Positions 48,915-57,975 of a stretch of DNA of 64,000 nucleotides are shown in pieces. This DNA comes from Dokdonella fugitiva (GTDB lineage: Bacteria; Pseudomonadota; Gammaproteobacteria; Xanthomonadales; Rhodanobacteraceae), in contig NZ_SLWQ01000004.1 of assembly GCF_004342425.1 (NCBI RefSeq), positions 1-64,000 of the forward strand, read 5' to 3'. Position 1 is the first letter of the stretch. Each line of letters starts with the position of its first letter. The notes under the pieces were generated by a model that ran no database searches, was not told where the DNA came from, and worked only from the letters and a program-made list of their open reading frames with translations. A program made the position numbers and the translations under genes.

Positions 48915-49844
48915 TCACGGCGATGCGGGGTGAATCGTCGCGGACGATTCCAGCCCGACCTGCACCCAGCCGAGGTTGATGCCGATGCTCGTCGCTTCGG
49001 GATTCGCCCACGCATAGGCGAGGGTGCGACCCGTCGCGTCATCGACGACCGAGAGCTTGAGCACCGGCACGTTGCCGTCGCGATAGCTCAGGCGCTCGAG
49101 CAGCAGCGAATAACCGGATGGTCGCCCGTCGCGGTAGGCCAGGGCATAGCGTCCGCCCTCGTTGCCGAGGGAAACCTTGCGGTCCGTGTGCCAGTCGTTG
49201 CTGTCGGCGGCCGCGGTCGGCCCGGCGCCGTTCAATGCGGCCCAGCCTTCGTAGCGCCGCACGCGCCGCAGGCTCTCGCGCGCATCCGTGCCGCGAGCCT
49301 GGTCGACGTAAAAACGCACGTGCAACGCGTCGCCCTCGCGTTCGATGTCGAGGGGCAGCAATGCCGCCATGGGCCCGACGCCGGGTGCGAGCACCGCGCA
49401 GGCGCTCGCGTCCGCCGCGAGCTGCACGCCGCGCGCCGTGGCGCGGCCGCGCAGCGCGCAGGCATCGAGCGCGGTCCATTGCGCCGGGTCGAACGCCGCG
49501 CCGCGGCCCGGCCCGGCGACGAGCGCGCGATGCGGCAGCCAGACCAGCGCACCGTCCGCATCGCTCGTGCGCAGGGCCCACGACGCCTCGATCGGCGGCG
49601 TGGCGTCCAGTTGCACTCGCCAGATCGTCCAGTCGGTGCGTGGCGTCGCTTCGACCGTCACGTGCACGTGCGGCGGCGCGATGAGGGCCGGGTTCTCGCG
49701 CGCGCTCCAGACCTGCTCGTGGTTGTCGTACTCGCCCGCGGCCGACGCGGCCGGAACCGCGGCATTCGATGCGCGCGGCGCGGGCGACTGGCACGCGGCC
49801 AGCATGAGCGCGAGCGCGATCACGGGGATGAATCGGATGTCCAT
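48915..49844 (-). CDS. Lipoprotein of unknown function
   Basis: 309 residues. Lipoprotein signal L-M-L-A-A-C-Q-S with Cys 16; the rest is predicted to be periplasmic. The sequence has V-W-S-A-R-E-N-P-A-L, V-T-V-E-A-T-P-R-T-D-W-T-I-W-R-V and Y-A-L-A-Y-R-D-G-R-P-S-G-Y-S. I do not recognise a family. The start was placed at the ATG 49842-49844, where the signal peptide begins. Downstream a GC-rich hairpin (48883-48900) may end transcription. Confidence 0.65.
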   Translation of the reverse strand: MDIRFIPVIALALMLAACQSPAPRASNAAVPAASAAGEYDNHEQVWSARENPALIAPPHVHVTVEATPRTDWTIWRVQLDATPPIEASWALRTSDADGALVWLPHRALVAGPGRGAAFDPAQWTALDACALRGRATARGVQLAADASACAVLAPGVGPMAALLPLDIEREGDALHVRFYVDQARGTDARESLRRVRRYEGWAALNGAGPTAAADSNDWHTDRKVSLGNEGGRYALAYRDGRPSGYSLLLERLSYRDGNVPVLKLSVVDDATGRTLAYAWANPEATSIGINLGWVQVGLESSATIHPASP

Positions 49845-49947
49845 CACGCAAGCATAGCAGCCGCGACCAGCGCGGCGATTCGGCGACGGACGGCACGTCG
49901 CGCGCGCCCGGCGGTCGCTATAGTGCGCGCACGTTCCCGGGGGTGGC

Positions 49948-50367
49948 ATGACGATCGAGATCCAGCGCGCCGATACCCGCCTGCGCCGAATCACCGTGTC
50001 CGTGCTCGTGTTCGCGGTTGCCGCGGCGGCGGCGTTCCTGTACTTCGCGCGGCGCTGGCTGGTCGAGCGCGCGATCGCTTCGTCGATCGAAGGCCTCGTC
50101 ATGCAGATGCGCCAGTGGATCGGCATCACCGTCGTGCTGATCGCCGCGTGCCTGCTCGTGCTGGCGATCCATGCACTGCGCCGCGCGCGCGCCGCGGTGG
50201 CCGGGCAGCGCTGGCCGGTCGCGGGTACGCGGGTCCTGCGTGACACGCCCGTGCGGCACGGCGAGGCCGCATTGCGCATCGCCCGCCTGCTCAAACTGCT
50301 GTCGCTGCTGCTTTTCCTGTTCGCCGCGGCGACGTTCGCGGTGAGCTGGCGCCTGTTCGGCGTGTGA
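49948..50367 (+). CDS. Small membrane protein of unknown function
   Basis: 139 residues with three predicted membrane helices (I-T-V-S-V-L-V-F-A-V-A-A-A-A-A-F-L-Y-F near 14-32, I-G-I-T-V-V-L-I-A-A-C-L-L-V-L-A near 58-73, and L-L-S-L-L-L-F-L-F-A-A-A near 119-130) and basic loops. No family was recognised. GGGGGTGG precedes the ATG. Divergent from the lipoprotein gene, convergent with the PLP enzyme. Confidence 0.6.
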   Translation: MTIEIQRADTRLRRITVSVLVFAVAAAAAFLYFARRWLVERAIASSIEGLVMQMRQWIGITVVLIAACLLVLAIHALRRARAAVAGQRWPVAGTRVLRDTPVRHGEAALRIARLLKLLSLLLFLFAAATFAVSWRLFGV

Positions 50368-50373
50368 CGCCGC

Positions 50374-51540
50374 CTACAGCCGCTGCAGCGCGGCCTCGAG
50401 GTCGGCGACGAGCACGTCGGCATCCTCGAGACCGATGGACAGGCGCACCGCATTGAGCGGCACGCCCTGCGGGGGGCGTAACGGCGCATCGCGCGGGAAC
50501 ACCGCGCACACCGGGAACGCGAGCGATTCGTAGCCGCCCCACGACACGGTCATGAGGAAGCGCGTGAGGCCGTCGCAGAAGCGCTCGACCGCGGCGACCT
50601 CATCGGTGGCGAGCTCGATCGTCAGCAGCCCGCTCGCGCCCGCGAGCTGCCGTTCGGTGAGGCCGAGTTGCGGGTTGTCCGATGCGCGCGGCGAATACAC
50701 GCGACGCACGCGCGGATGGCCCTCGAGGAAGGCGAGCACGGTCGTCGTCGTCGTCGCGATGCGCTGCATGCGGATCGGCAGCGTGCGCAGGCCGCGGATC
50801 ATCAGCCAGGCATCGTGCGGCGCGAGGATCGCGCCGAGCGTCATGTACGGGCCGCGGAACACGTCGCGGATCAGCGCCGAGCTGCCGCACAGCGCACCGG
50901 CGACGACGTCGCTGTGGCCGTTGAGGTACTTGGTCGCCGAATGCGCGACGAGGTCGATGCCGAGCGCGATCGGCGACTGGTTCAACGGGGTCGCATGGCT
51001 GTTGTCGCAGAGTGTGCGGATGCCACGGGCGCGCGCGAGCGCCGCCACCGCGGCGAGGTCCTGCTGCTCGAAGGTCATCGAGTTCGGGCTTTCGAGCACG
51101 ATCAGGCGCGTGCGCGTGGTGAGCGCCGCCTCGAAATTGCCGGTATCGGTGCCGTCGACGAACGTGGTCGACACGCCGAAGCGGCCGAGCAGGTCCTTGA
51201 GCACCGCGCGCGTCCAGCTGTAGGGGCGCGCGACGCAGACGACATGGTCGCCCCCGGCGACGCTGGCGATCACGCCGGCCGACATCGCCGCCGCGCCACT
51301 GCCGAACATGAGGCAGTCTTCGGCGCCTTCGAGCGCAGCGACCTTGCGCCGCAGGATCTCGACGGTCGGGTTGTTGCCGCGCGTATAGACGTGTTCGCCG
51401 AGCTCGTCGCGGAAACCCTCGCGCATCGCCTCGACGTTGGGGAACGCGAAGATCGAGGACTGCACGATCGGCGGCGCGACCGCGCCGAAATAGCGTTCGC
51501 GCTCCTCGCCGAGCTGGTTCAGGATGTAGCCGAGATCCAT
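50374..51540 (-). CDS. Cys/Met-metabolism PLP-dependent lyase or transferase
   Basis: 388 residues of the cystathionine gamma-synthase/beta-lyase/methionine gamma-lyase family. Substrate arginine region V-Y-T-R-G-N-N-P-T near residue 52, M-F-G-S-G-A-A-A-M near 79, and PLP lysine in H-S-A-T-K-Y-L-N-G-H-S-D near 200. The N-S-P-I insertion and N-G-H-S-D loop are consistent with the beta-lyase/gamma-lyase side, but the exact reaction is not decidable. No sulfur-metabolism neighbours. Confidence 0.85.
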   Translation of the reverse strand: MDLGYILNQLGEERERYFGAVAPPIVQSSIFAFPNVEAMREGFRDELGEHVYTRGNNPTVEILRRKVAALEGAEDCLMFGSGAAAMSAGVIASVAGGDHVVCVARPYSWTRAVLKDLLGRFGVSTTFVDGTDTGNFEAALTTRTRLIVLESPNSMTFEQQDLAAVAALARARGIRTLCDNSHATPLNQSPIALGIDLVAHSATKYLNGHSDVVAGALCGSSALIRDVFRGPYMTLGAILAPHDAWLMIRGLRTLPIRMQRIATTTTTVLAFLEGHPRVRRVYSPRASDNPQLGLTERQLAGASGLLTIELATDEVAAVERFCDGLTRFLMTVSWGGYESLAFPVCAVFPRDAPLRPPQGVPLNAVRLSIGLEDADVLVADLEAALQRL

Positions 51541-51570
51541 GCCGGAACGGTCACGCGGCCGCGATCATGC

Positions 51571-52083
51571 TCACGAACCGTCGCCGTAGGGCGTGTCGAA
51601 CCCTTCGCGGAAGATGACGAGGGCATCGCTGTCGAGCGCATTGACCGTCGTCGAGTTCCACGTCGCGCTGACGGCGTTGTCGACCGACTCGCCGGTTGCG
51701 TCGACGCGCACGGGCGCGTGCACGAGCCAGGTGAGGCTGTTGCCGACCGGGATCGAAAGGTTGGCGTCCTCGAGCGGACCGGAGCCGCTCTCCGTGCAGG
51801 TCGCACCGACGCCGCTCGGCAGGCAGACCCACGTCGTGTACGCGGGATCGAGTTGTGGCGGGAACGCGTTGGCGAGCACGACGCCGGTCGCGTCGACGCC
51901 GCCGGCATTGGCGAGCGTGACGGTGTAGTCGAGGAAGCCGCCGAGCCGGGCGAAATCGCGCGCGTCGTCGATCGTTATGGTCAGTGCTGCCGGCGTGCCG
52001 GCAGCGGCGAGGCGGGCCGCGACGAGCGATGCGAGCAGCAGAGCGCCCGTGGCACCGCGGCGAAACCGGTCGATCCGTTCCAT
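51571..52083 (-). CDS. Secreted DUF11-like protein with I-F-x-x-G-F-D tail
   Basis: 170 residues with a signal peptide (A-T-G-A-L-L-L-A-S-L-V-A-A-R-L-A-A-A) and one DUF11-type beta-sandwich: L-D-Y-T-V-T-L-A-N-A-G-G-V-D-A-T-G-V-V-L-A-N and L-V-H-A-P-V-R-V-D. It ends in L-V-I-F-R-E-G-F-D-T-P, like the delta-60 protein at 20909-22270. Such tails recur in secreted proteins of this order. Function unknown. Confidence 0.72.
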   Translation of the reverse strand: MERIDRFRRGATGALLLASLVAARLAAAGTPAALTITIDDARDFARLGGFLDYTVTLANAGGVDATGVVLANAFPPQLDPAYTTWVCLPSGVGATCTESGSGPLEDANLSIPVGNSLTWLVHAPVRVDATGESVDNAVSATWNSTTVNALDSDALVIFREGFDTPYGDGS

Positions 52084-52183
52084 CCTGTCGAGTCCCCCGG
52101 CCGATGGGCGGCCGTTGCCGTGGAATTCTAGGCAAATGCCATTGCGTGTACCAGACGACGCGCGCGCGCGTCGCCGGTCGCGC

Positions 52184-53059
52184 TCAATGCAACCCGGCGA
52201 CGAACTCGCGCGTAGCCGGCGCGAGGGAGGGATCCGCGAGCGCCATCGCGAGCGTCGCCTTCACCAGGCCGAGCTTGTTGCCGCAGTCGAAACGCGTGCC
52301 TTCGAAGCGATAGGCGAGCACTGCCTGCTCGGCGAGCAGCGCCTCGATCGCGTCGGTCAGCTGGATTTCGCCGCCCGCACCGGGCGTCGTCCGCTCGAGC
52401 AGTTCGAAGATGCGCCCGGGCAGCACGTAGCGGCCGACGATCGCGAGGTTGGACGGCGCGACCTCCGGTTTCGGCTTCTCGACCACGAGCTTGACCCTGG
52501 CGGCCCGCTCGGACACCGGCGTCGCGTCGACGATGCCGTACTTGTAGGTCTGGTCGCGCGGCACTTCCTCCACCGCGATCACGCCCGCCTGCTCCGCCTG
52601 GGCGAGTTCCGCCATCTGGCGCAATGCGCCGGCGCCCTCTCCGTTCCAGATGAGGTCGTCGGGCAACACCACGCCGAACGGCTCGTCGCCGACCACGGGC
52701 TTGGCGCACAGCACCGCATGACCGAGGCCGAGCGCCTCCGGCTGCGTCACGAACACGCAGCGCACGTGCTTGGGCAGCGTGCCCTGCACCATCGCGAGCA
52801 GGTCGTTCTTGCCGGACTGGGCGAGCTTGCTCTCGAGCTCGTACGCCTTGTCGAAGTAGTCGGCGATCGCGTGCTTGTAGCGGTTGGTCACGAACACGAG
52901 GGTGTCGGCGCCGGCATCGACCGCCTCGTCGACCGCGTACTGGATCAGCGGGCGGTCCAGCACCGGCAGCATTTCCTTCGCGACCACCTTGGTCGCGGGC
53001 AGGAAACGCGTGCCGAGCCCGGCGACCGGGAAGACGACCTTGCGCAAACGCTTGCTCAT
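52184..53059 (-). CDS. galU: UTP-glucose-1-phosphate uridylyltransferase
   Basis: 291 residues. GalU makes UDP-glucose for envelope sugars. Seen are F-P-V-A-G-L-G-T-R-F-L-P-A-T-K (10-24), P-L-I-Q-Y-A-V-D-E-A, and A-L-G-L-G-H-A-V-L-C-A. It is 37 bases after the WbpM-like epimerase, in an envelope polysaccharide cluster. Confidence 0.96.
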   Translation of the reverse strand: MSKRLRKVVFPVAGLGTRFLPATKVVAKEMLPVLDRPLIQYAVDEAVDAGADTLVFVTNRYKHAIADYFDKAYELESKLAQSGKNDLLAMVQGTLPKHVRCVFVTQPEALGLGHAVLCAKPVVGDEPFGVVLPDDLIWNGEGAGALRQMAELAQAEQAGVIAVEEVPRDQTYKYGIVDATPVSERAARVKLVVEKPKPEVAPSNLAIVGRYVLPGRIFELLERTTPGAGGEIQLTDAIEALLAEQAVLAYRFEGTRFDCGNKLGLVKATLAMALADPSLAPATREFVAGLH

Positions 53060-53096
53060 GCGATGTCCTTCTGCGAAGTCCCTGTTGGATGTTCCG

Positions 53097-54977
53097 TCAG
53101 CGCGGACCGAACGTGACGACGTTGTCCTGCGCCGCTTCGGTCACGGCGAATTCCGGCAGCAGCTGCTCGAGGATGCGCCGCAGCGTCTCCTGGTCGAACT
53201 CGCGCACGGCGGCTTCGGCCTTGCCGAGCTGCGCGGTCAGCAGCGGCCACGCCATGCTGCGCGGCTGGGCGAGGAAGATCTTCGCATGCGCCGTGTCGGT
53301 GTAGCGCTCCTGCGGATGGAACAGTTCCTCGAACAGCTTCTCGCCGGGCCGCAGGCCGGTGTAGACGATCGCGATGTCGCTGCCTTCGTGCTTGCCGGCG
53401 AGGCGGATCATCTGCTCGGCGAGATCGCGGATCTTCACCGGCTCGCCCATGTCGAGCGCGAAGATCTCGCCGCCCTGCCCCAGCACGGCCGCCTGCAGGA
53501 TGAGCTGGCAGGCCTCGGGGATCGTCATGAAGTATCGGGTGATCTCCGGGTGCGTGACCGTGACCGGGCCGCCCGCGCGGATCTGTTCGCGGAAGCGCGG
53601 CACGACCGAGCCCGCCGAATCGAGCACGTTGCCGAACCGCACCGTGATGAAATGCGTGCGTGAGTGCTGCGCGAAGTTCTGGCAGAACAGTTCCGCCACG
53701 CGCTTGCACGCCCCCATGATGCTGGTCGGGTTGACCGCCTTGTCGGTCGAGATCAGCACGAAGCTGTCGGTGCCGTGGCGGTCGGCCGCCTCGGCGACGA
53801 CGCGCGTACCGAGCACGTTGTTGCGGAATGCCTCGCGCACCTGGCCCTGCAGCAGCGGCACGTGCTTGTACGCGGCCGCGTGGAAGACGACTTCCGGGCG
53901 GGCTTCGGCGAACACGCGTTCGCACGTCATCGCGTCGCCGCAGTCGCCGAGCCATGCATTGAGCAGCAGGTCCGGATAGTCGCGGCGCAGTTCCTGTTCG
54001 ATCGTGTACAGGTTGTACTCGGACTGGTCGAGCACGCTCAGCGACTCGACGCCGAGGCGCGCGACCTGCCGGCACAGTTCCGAGCCGATCGAGCCGCCGC
54101 CGCCGGTGACGAGCACGCGCCGGCCCGCGAGCCGCGTGCGGATCGCGGTCCAGTCGAGGCGCACAGGTTCGCGGCCGAGCAGGTCCTCGATCGCGACTTC
54201 CTTGAGTTCGTTGAAGCTAGAGCGCCCGGCGACGACGTCCTCCAGGCGTGGCACGGTGCGGAACGGCAGCCCGGTCGCCTCGCACAGGTCGACCGCGCGC
54301 CGCATCTGCGCCTTGTTCGCCGCCGGCATCGCGATGACGAGCATTTCCGCGGCGGTCTCGCGCGCCAGTTGCGGCAGCTGGTCGATCGAGCCGAGTACGG
54401 GCACGCCATGCACGCGCGCGCCGCGCAGTTGGGCGTTGTCGTCGAGGAAGCCGACCACGGCGTAGCGGTTCTCGCGGCGCAGGTCGCGCACGAGTGCCTC
54501 GCCGGCCTTGCCCGCGCCGAGCACGAGCACGCGCTCGCTCGGCGCACGCGCGACGAAGTCGAGGCGGCTGTCCTTCCAGTAGCGATACAGCAGGCGCGGC
54601 GCGCCGAGCAGCAGCGCGAGCACGAGCGGATAGACGACCAGCACCGTGCGTGGCACGGTTTCCAGGCGGTTGTAGATGGCCAGCGCCATCGCGATCACGA
54701 GCGCGCCGAGCACGGCCGCCTTGGCGATGTTCCAGAGGTCCGGCAGGCTCGCGAAGCGCCACAGGCCCTTGTACAGGCCGGTCCACCAGAAGATCGCGCC
54801 TTGCGCGGCGATGACGATCCACACTTCGGGCCCGAACAGCGAGACCGGCGACGGGTTCGGCGCGAGGGACCAGCGCATCATGCTGACCGCGGTCCAGGCG
54901 AGCCAGACCATGAACGTGTCGTGCGCGACGACGGCGAGGCGCGGATGGATCGCGGCGACGGCCCTACGCGGCAGCAT
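53097..54977 (-). CDS. WbpM/CapD-type membrane nucleotide-sugar epimerase/dehydratase
   Basis: 626 residues. Four N-terminal membrane helices and a CoA-binding-like domain (V-L-V-L-G-A-G-K-A-G-E near 145) precede an SDR domain with V-L-V-T-G-G-G-G-S-I-G-S-E-L near 288, S-T-D-K-A-V-N-P-T-S-I-M-G-A-C-K near 427 (the Met replacing the usual Tyr is normal for this subgroup), and G-M-G-E-P-V-K-I near 500. Enzymes of this type make UDP-4-keto-6-deoxy or epimerised amino sugars for O-antigen or capsule. It overlaps the glycosyltransferase gene by 14 bases. Confidence 0.9.
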   Translation of the reverse strand: MLPRRAVAAIHPRLAVVAHDTFMVWLAWTAVSMMRWSLAPNPSPVSLFGPEVWIVIAAQGAIFWWTGLYKGLWRFASLPDLWNIAKAAVLGALVIAMALAIYNRLETVPRTVLVVYPLVLALLLGAPRLLYRYWKDSRLDFVARAPSERVLVLGAGKAGEALVRDLRRENRYAVVGFLDDNAQLRGARVHGVPVLGSIDQLPQLARETAAEMLVIAMPAANKAQMRRAVDLCEATGLPFRTVPRLEDVVAGRSSFNELKEVAIEDLLGREPVRLDWTAIRTRLAGRRVLVTGGGGSIGSELCRQVARLGVESLSVLDQSEYNLYTIEQELRRDYPDLLLNAWLGDCGDAMTCERVFAEARPEVVFHAAAYKHVPLLQGQVREAFRNNVLGTRVVAEAADRHGTDSFVLISTDKAVNPTSIMGACKRVAELFCQNFAQHSRTHFITVRFGNVLDSAGSVVPRFREQIRAGGPVTVTHPEITRYFMTIPEACQLILQAAVLGQGGEIFALDMGEPVKIRDLAEQMIRLAGKHEGSDIAIVYTGLRPGEKLFEELFHPQERYTDTAHAKIFLAQPRSMAWPLLTAQLGKAEAAVREFDQETLRRILEQLLPEFAVTEAAQDNVVTFGPR

Positions 54978-56040
54978 GGGCGCTCCGTTCACGCACGTGG
55001 CGCAGGCACCAGCGCTTGCCGAACCACCAGGCCGCAAGGGCGACGGCGTGGACGGCGATGGCAGGCACGAGCGTTGTGGACATCGAGGGGTGCGGCACGC
55101 GGTTCATCCAGCCAACGACAGGCAATGCGACGAGCAAGTTCCAGCCCATGTACAGGGCGACGATGCGGGCATGCGAGAAGCCGCAGCGCACGAGCCACTG
55201 GTACAGGTGCTCGCGGTGCGCACTATACCAACGCCGTCCGTGGAGCATGCGGGAAACCAGCGTGCACGTGGCGTCCGTAACGAAGGCCGAACAGAGGACC
55301 AGGCCGCTGGTCGGCGCGATCTCCGGATGCATGGCCTGCCAGAGCGCGCCGGCGCCGACGACGAAGCCGAGCACGCCGCTGCCGACGTCGCCCATGAAGA
55401 TGCGTGCGCGCGGGAAGTTGAACGGCAGGAAACCCGCGCAGGCGGCGCCGCACACGAGCATGGGCATCCCTCCGGGCACGCCGCGCAGCAGCGCGAGCGC
55501 GGCCAGCACGGCGAGCACGAACATCGCCTGCAGGGTGAGCAAGCCGTTGAGGCCGTCCATGAAGTTGTGCAGGTTGATCGACCAGACGACCGCGAGCGCC
55601 GCGGCCACCGCGGCGAGCGGCATGAGCGCACCGGCTCGGGCGACGTGCGGCGGCAGCGCGTCCTGCAGCAGGATCGCCCCGGCGACCATCCAGGCGGCCG
55701 CGAGCACGTGCACCACGAAGCGCTTGAGCGCCGACAGCCCGCCGTGGTCGTCGAGCCAACCGACGCCGGCAACGCCGAGCACCGGCGGCAGCAACAGGAC
55801 GAGCCACGTCGTGCCCTCCCCGGCCATGCACACGCAGCCGCCGGCGACCATCGCGACGACGATCGCGATGCCGCCGCCGCGCGGCGTCGGCACGCGGTGC
55901 GCGCGACGCTGGCCCGGCAGGTCGAACAGGCGCCGGTGGTGCGCGTAGCGTATCGCGAGCGCGGTGACGATCGACGCGAGCGCGGCGGTAGCGACCACGA
56001 TCGCGATACCGGCCAGGCATGCCTCGTAGGCGAAGGCCAT
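54964..56040 (-). CDS. WecA/MraY-like sugar-phosphate transferase
   Basis: 358 residues with about ten membrane helices. It belongs to the polyprenyl-phosphate HexNAc-1-phosphate transferase family: R-A-H-R-V-P-T-P-R-G-G-G, W-L-D-D-H-G-G, N-L-H-N-F-M-D-G-L-N-G and I-F-M-G-D-V-G-S-G carry the metal- and substrate-binding residues. It would start lipid-linked O-unit synthesis. Start ATG 56038-56040; lapB ends 17 bases upstream. Confidence 0.88.
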   Translation of the reverse strand: MAFAYEACLAGIAIVVATAALASIVTALAIRYAHHRRLFDLPGQRRAHRVPTPRGGGIAIVVAMVAGGCVCMAGEGTTWLVLLLPPVLGVAGVGWLDDHGGLSALKRFVVHVLAAAWMVAGAILLQDALPPHVARAGALMPLAAVAAALAVVWSINLHNFMDGLNGLLTLQAMFVLAVLAALALLRGVPGGMPMLVCGAACAGFLPFNFPRARIFMGDVGSGVLGFVVGAGALWQAMHPEIAPTSGLVLCSAFVTDATCTLVSRMLHGRRWYSAHREHLYQWLVRCGFSHARIVALYMGWNLLVALPVVGWMNRVPHPSMSTTLVPAIAVHAVALAAWWFGKRWCLRHVRERSAHAAA

Positions 56041-56057
56041 GCGCGATGTCGCCCGCC

Positions 56058-57233
56058 CTACTCGCCGACGACGCCGTGGATCGGGCGCACCGAACCCCAG
56101 CTCTTGCAGCTCGGGCATTGCCAGTGGTGCGCCTTGGCGCCGAAGCCGCAGCGGTTGCAGCGGTACATCGCCTTGCCTTCGACGAGCTGGCGCGTGAGGT
56201 CGCGCAGGGTGAGGAAGTTCTCGCGCGCCTCGCCGCTCGCCGTGTGCAGGTTGACGTCGATCAGCGCCATCAGCGCGCGCACCGACGGGCGCTGGCGCAG
56301 CATGCGGTTGAGGAAGTCGACCGCGGCGTCCTCGCCGCGGGTGGTCGCGTACAGCTTGGCCAGCGCGAGCACGGGCGAGACGCCCTGGTAGCGCTCGGTG
56401 ATGTCGAGCAGGAATTCCTCCGCACGCTGCATGCGCTGCGCGCGCGCGTAGCTGTCGAGCAGCGGCGAGAGGATTTCCGGCACGTAGTCGATGTCGAGGT
56501 CGGCGACGCGCTCGAACGCGCGGATCGCCGCGTCGAGGTCGCCGCTGGCCGCCTCGATGTGGCCGAGGATCATGCTCGCGCGCACGCATTCGGGCTCGAC
56601 CGCGAACGCGTCGTCGACGTGGCGACGGGCGTCGTCGCGCGCGCCCTGCGCGCGCGCCTGGTCGGCGAGCTCGCAGTGGAACTGCGCGATCATCGCGCTC
56701 TGTGGCTCGCCGGTGGCGCGCTCGAGGCGCTGCGCGTGCTCGATCGCCTTGTCCCAGTCGCGCTCGTGCTGGTAGATCGCGATGAGATGGCGCAGCGCCG
56801 ACGGCGCCAGCGCGTCCATCGCGACGAGGTCGGCGAACAGTGTTTCGGCGCGGTCGAGCAATCCCGCGCGCATGTAGTCCTCGCCGAGTTCGAGCAGCGC
56901 GACGGTCTTCTCCTCCTGGCTGAGGTTCGGCCGTGCGATGAGGTTCTGGTGCACGCGGATCGCGCGGTCGACCTCGCCGCGGCGGCGGAACAGGTTGCCG
57001 AGCGCGAGATGAGTCTCGACCGTGTCGCGATTGATCTCGGCGAGCTTGAGGAACACCTCGATCGCCTTGTCCTGCTGTTCGTTGAGCAGGTAGTTGAGGC
57101 CGCGGAAGTAGCTCGTGGACAGCTCGCTCACGCGCGCGCCAGAGGTGCGTTCGCTGCGCCGGCGACCGAGCACCCAGCCGGAGAACGCCGCGACCGGAAG
57201 CAGCAGGAACAGCAGTGCGACCACGTTGTTCAT
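56058..57233 (-). CDS. lapB: LapB (YciM) lipopolysaccharide assembly protein
   Basis: 391 residues. One N-terminal membrane anchor (V-V-A-L-L-F-L-L-L-P-V-A-A-F), TPR repeats through the middle (Y-F-R-G-L-N-Y-L-L-N-E-Q-Q-D-K-A-I-E-V-F), and a C-terminal rubredoxin-like metal site Y-R-C-N-R-C-G-F...C-P-S-C. LapB works with FtsH to control LpxC and couples lipopolysaccharide synthesis to export. The start overlaps the lapA stop. Confidence 0.95.
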   Translation of the reverse strand: MNNVVALLFLLLPVAAFSGWVLGRRRSERTSGARVSELSTSYFRGLNYLLNEQQDKAIEVFLKLAEINRDTVETHLALGNLFRRRGEVDRAIRVHQNLIARPNLSQEEKTVALLELGEDYMRAGLLDRAETLFADLVAMDALAPSALRHLIAIYQHERDWDKAIEHAQRLERATGEPQSAMIAQFHCELADQARAQGARDDARRHVDDAFAVEPECVRASMILGHIEAASGDLDAAIRAFERVADLDIDYVPEILSPLLDSYARAQRMQRAEEFLLDITERYQGVSPVLALAKLYATTRGEDAAVDFLNRMLRQRPSVRALMALIDVNLHTASGEARENFLTLRDLTRQLVEGKAMYRCNRCGFGAKAHHWQCPSCKSWGSVRPIHGVVGE

Positions 57234-57499
57234 GCTTCGTCGCGCCCTTCCGCGCGCTGGCGCGCATGCAGGTCGCGGATCGCGCGCTGCTGCCGGCCGA
57301 GCCGCGGCAGGTGGCCGAGCCAGGCGACGAGGCCGCCCAGCAGCCAGCCGAGCACGAGCGCGCCGAGCAGCGCGCCGCCGAGCGGCGCTTCGCCGTGGAC
57401 GAAGTAGAAGTCGATCGCCACCGGCGTGCCATTGAGCGCGCCGAACAGCGCACCAGCCACGACGACGGACAGGAGCAGGACGATCAGGATCAGGCGCAT
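57230..57499 (-). CDS. lapA: LapA domain protein
   Basis: 89 residues with two membrane helices (I-L-I-V-L-L-L-S-V-V-V-A-G-A-L-F and L-G-G-A-L-L-G-A-L-V-L-G-W-L-L-G-G-L) separated by N-G-T-P-V-A-I-D-F-Y-F-V, the DUF1049/LapA pattern. It overlaps lapB (ATGA) and acts with it in lipopolysaccharide assembly. Confidence 0.93.
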   Translation of the reverse strand: MRLILIVLLLSVVVAGALFGALNGTPVAIDFYFVHGEAPLGGALLGALVLGWLLGGLVAWLGHLPRLGRQQRAIRDLHARQRAEGRDEA

Positions 57500-57566
57500 G
57501 GAGGATCGCGGTGTTCGGGCTCGCGGATGATAGCGGGTCCGGCGCCGCCTCCGTGCGCCGGCGGCG

Positions 57567-57869
57567 TCAGGAGGCGCCCGGCGCGTCGCCGGTGCCGTTC
57601 ACGCGTTCGCGCAGTTCCTTGCCGGGCTTGAAGTGCGGCACGTGCTTGCCGGGCAGAGCGACCGAGTCGCCGGTCTTGGGATTGCGGCCCATGCGCGGCG
57701 GGCGGTAGTGCAGCGAGAAGCTGCCGAAGCCGCGGATTTCGATGCGTTCGCCGGTCGACAGCGAATGGCTCATCTGCTCCAGCACGCTCTTGACGGCGAG
57801 TTCGACGTCGTTGGCGGCGAGATGCTTCTGACGCTGTGCAAGGGCCTCGATCAGCTCGGACTTGGTCAT
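57567..57869 (-). CDS. ihfB: Integration host factor beta subunit
   Basis: 100 residues. Starts [11 protein letters not shown] and contains [21 protein letters not shown], the DNA-bending arm with the intercalating proline. Conserved placement after rpsA. A stem-loop terminator lies between rpsA and this start. Confidence 0.97.
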   Translation of the reverse strand: MTKSELIEALAQRQKHLAANDVELAVKSVLEQMSHSLSTGERIEIRGFGSFSLHYRPPRMGRNPKTGDSVALPGKHVPHFKPGKELRERVNGTGDAPGAS

Positions 57870-57901
57870 CGCGGTTTTCGAAAAATGGAGATTGCCGGTC
57901 C

Positions 57902-57930
57902 AAAAAAACGCGCACCGTCGCCGGTGCGCG
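57902..57930 (-). terminator. Rho-independent terminator after rpsA
   Basis: On the minus strand CGCGCACCG and CGGTGCGCG pair around GCGA (57909-57930) and are followed by TTTTTTT. It lies 46 bases past the rpsA stop. Confidence 0.9.
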
Positions 57931-57975
57931 CATGCAGCGGGCGGCGTGCGGAGGACCCGCACGCCGCGTGTAGCA

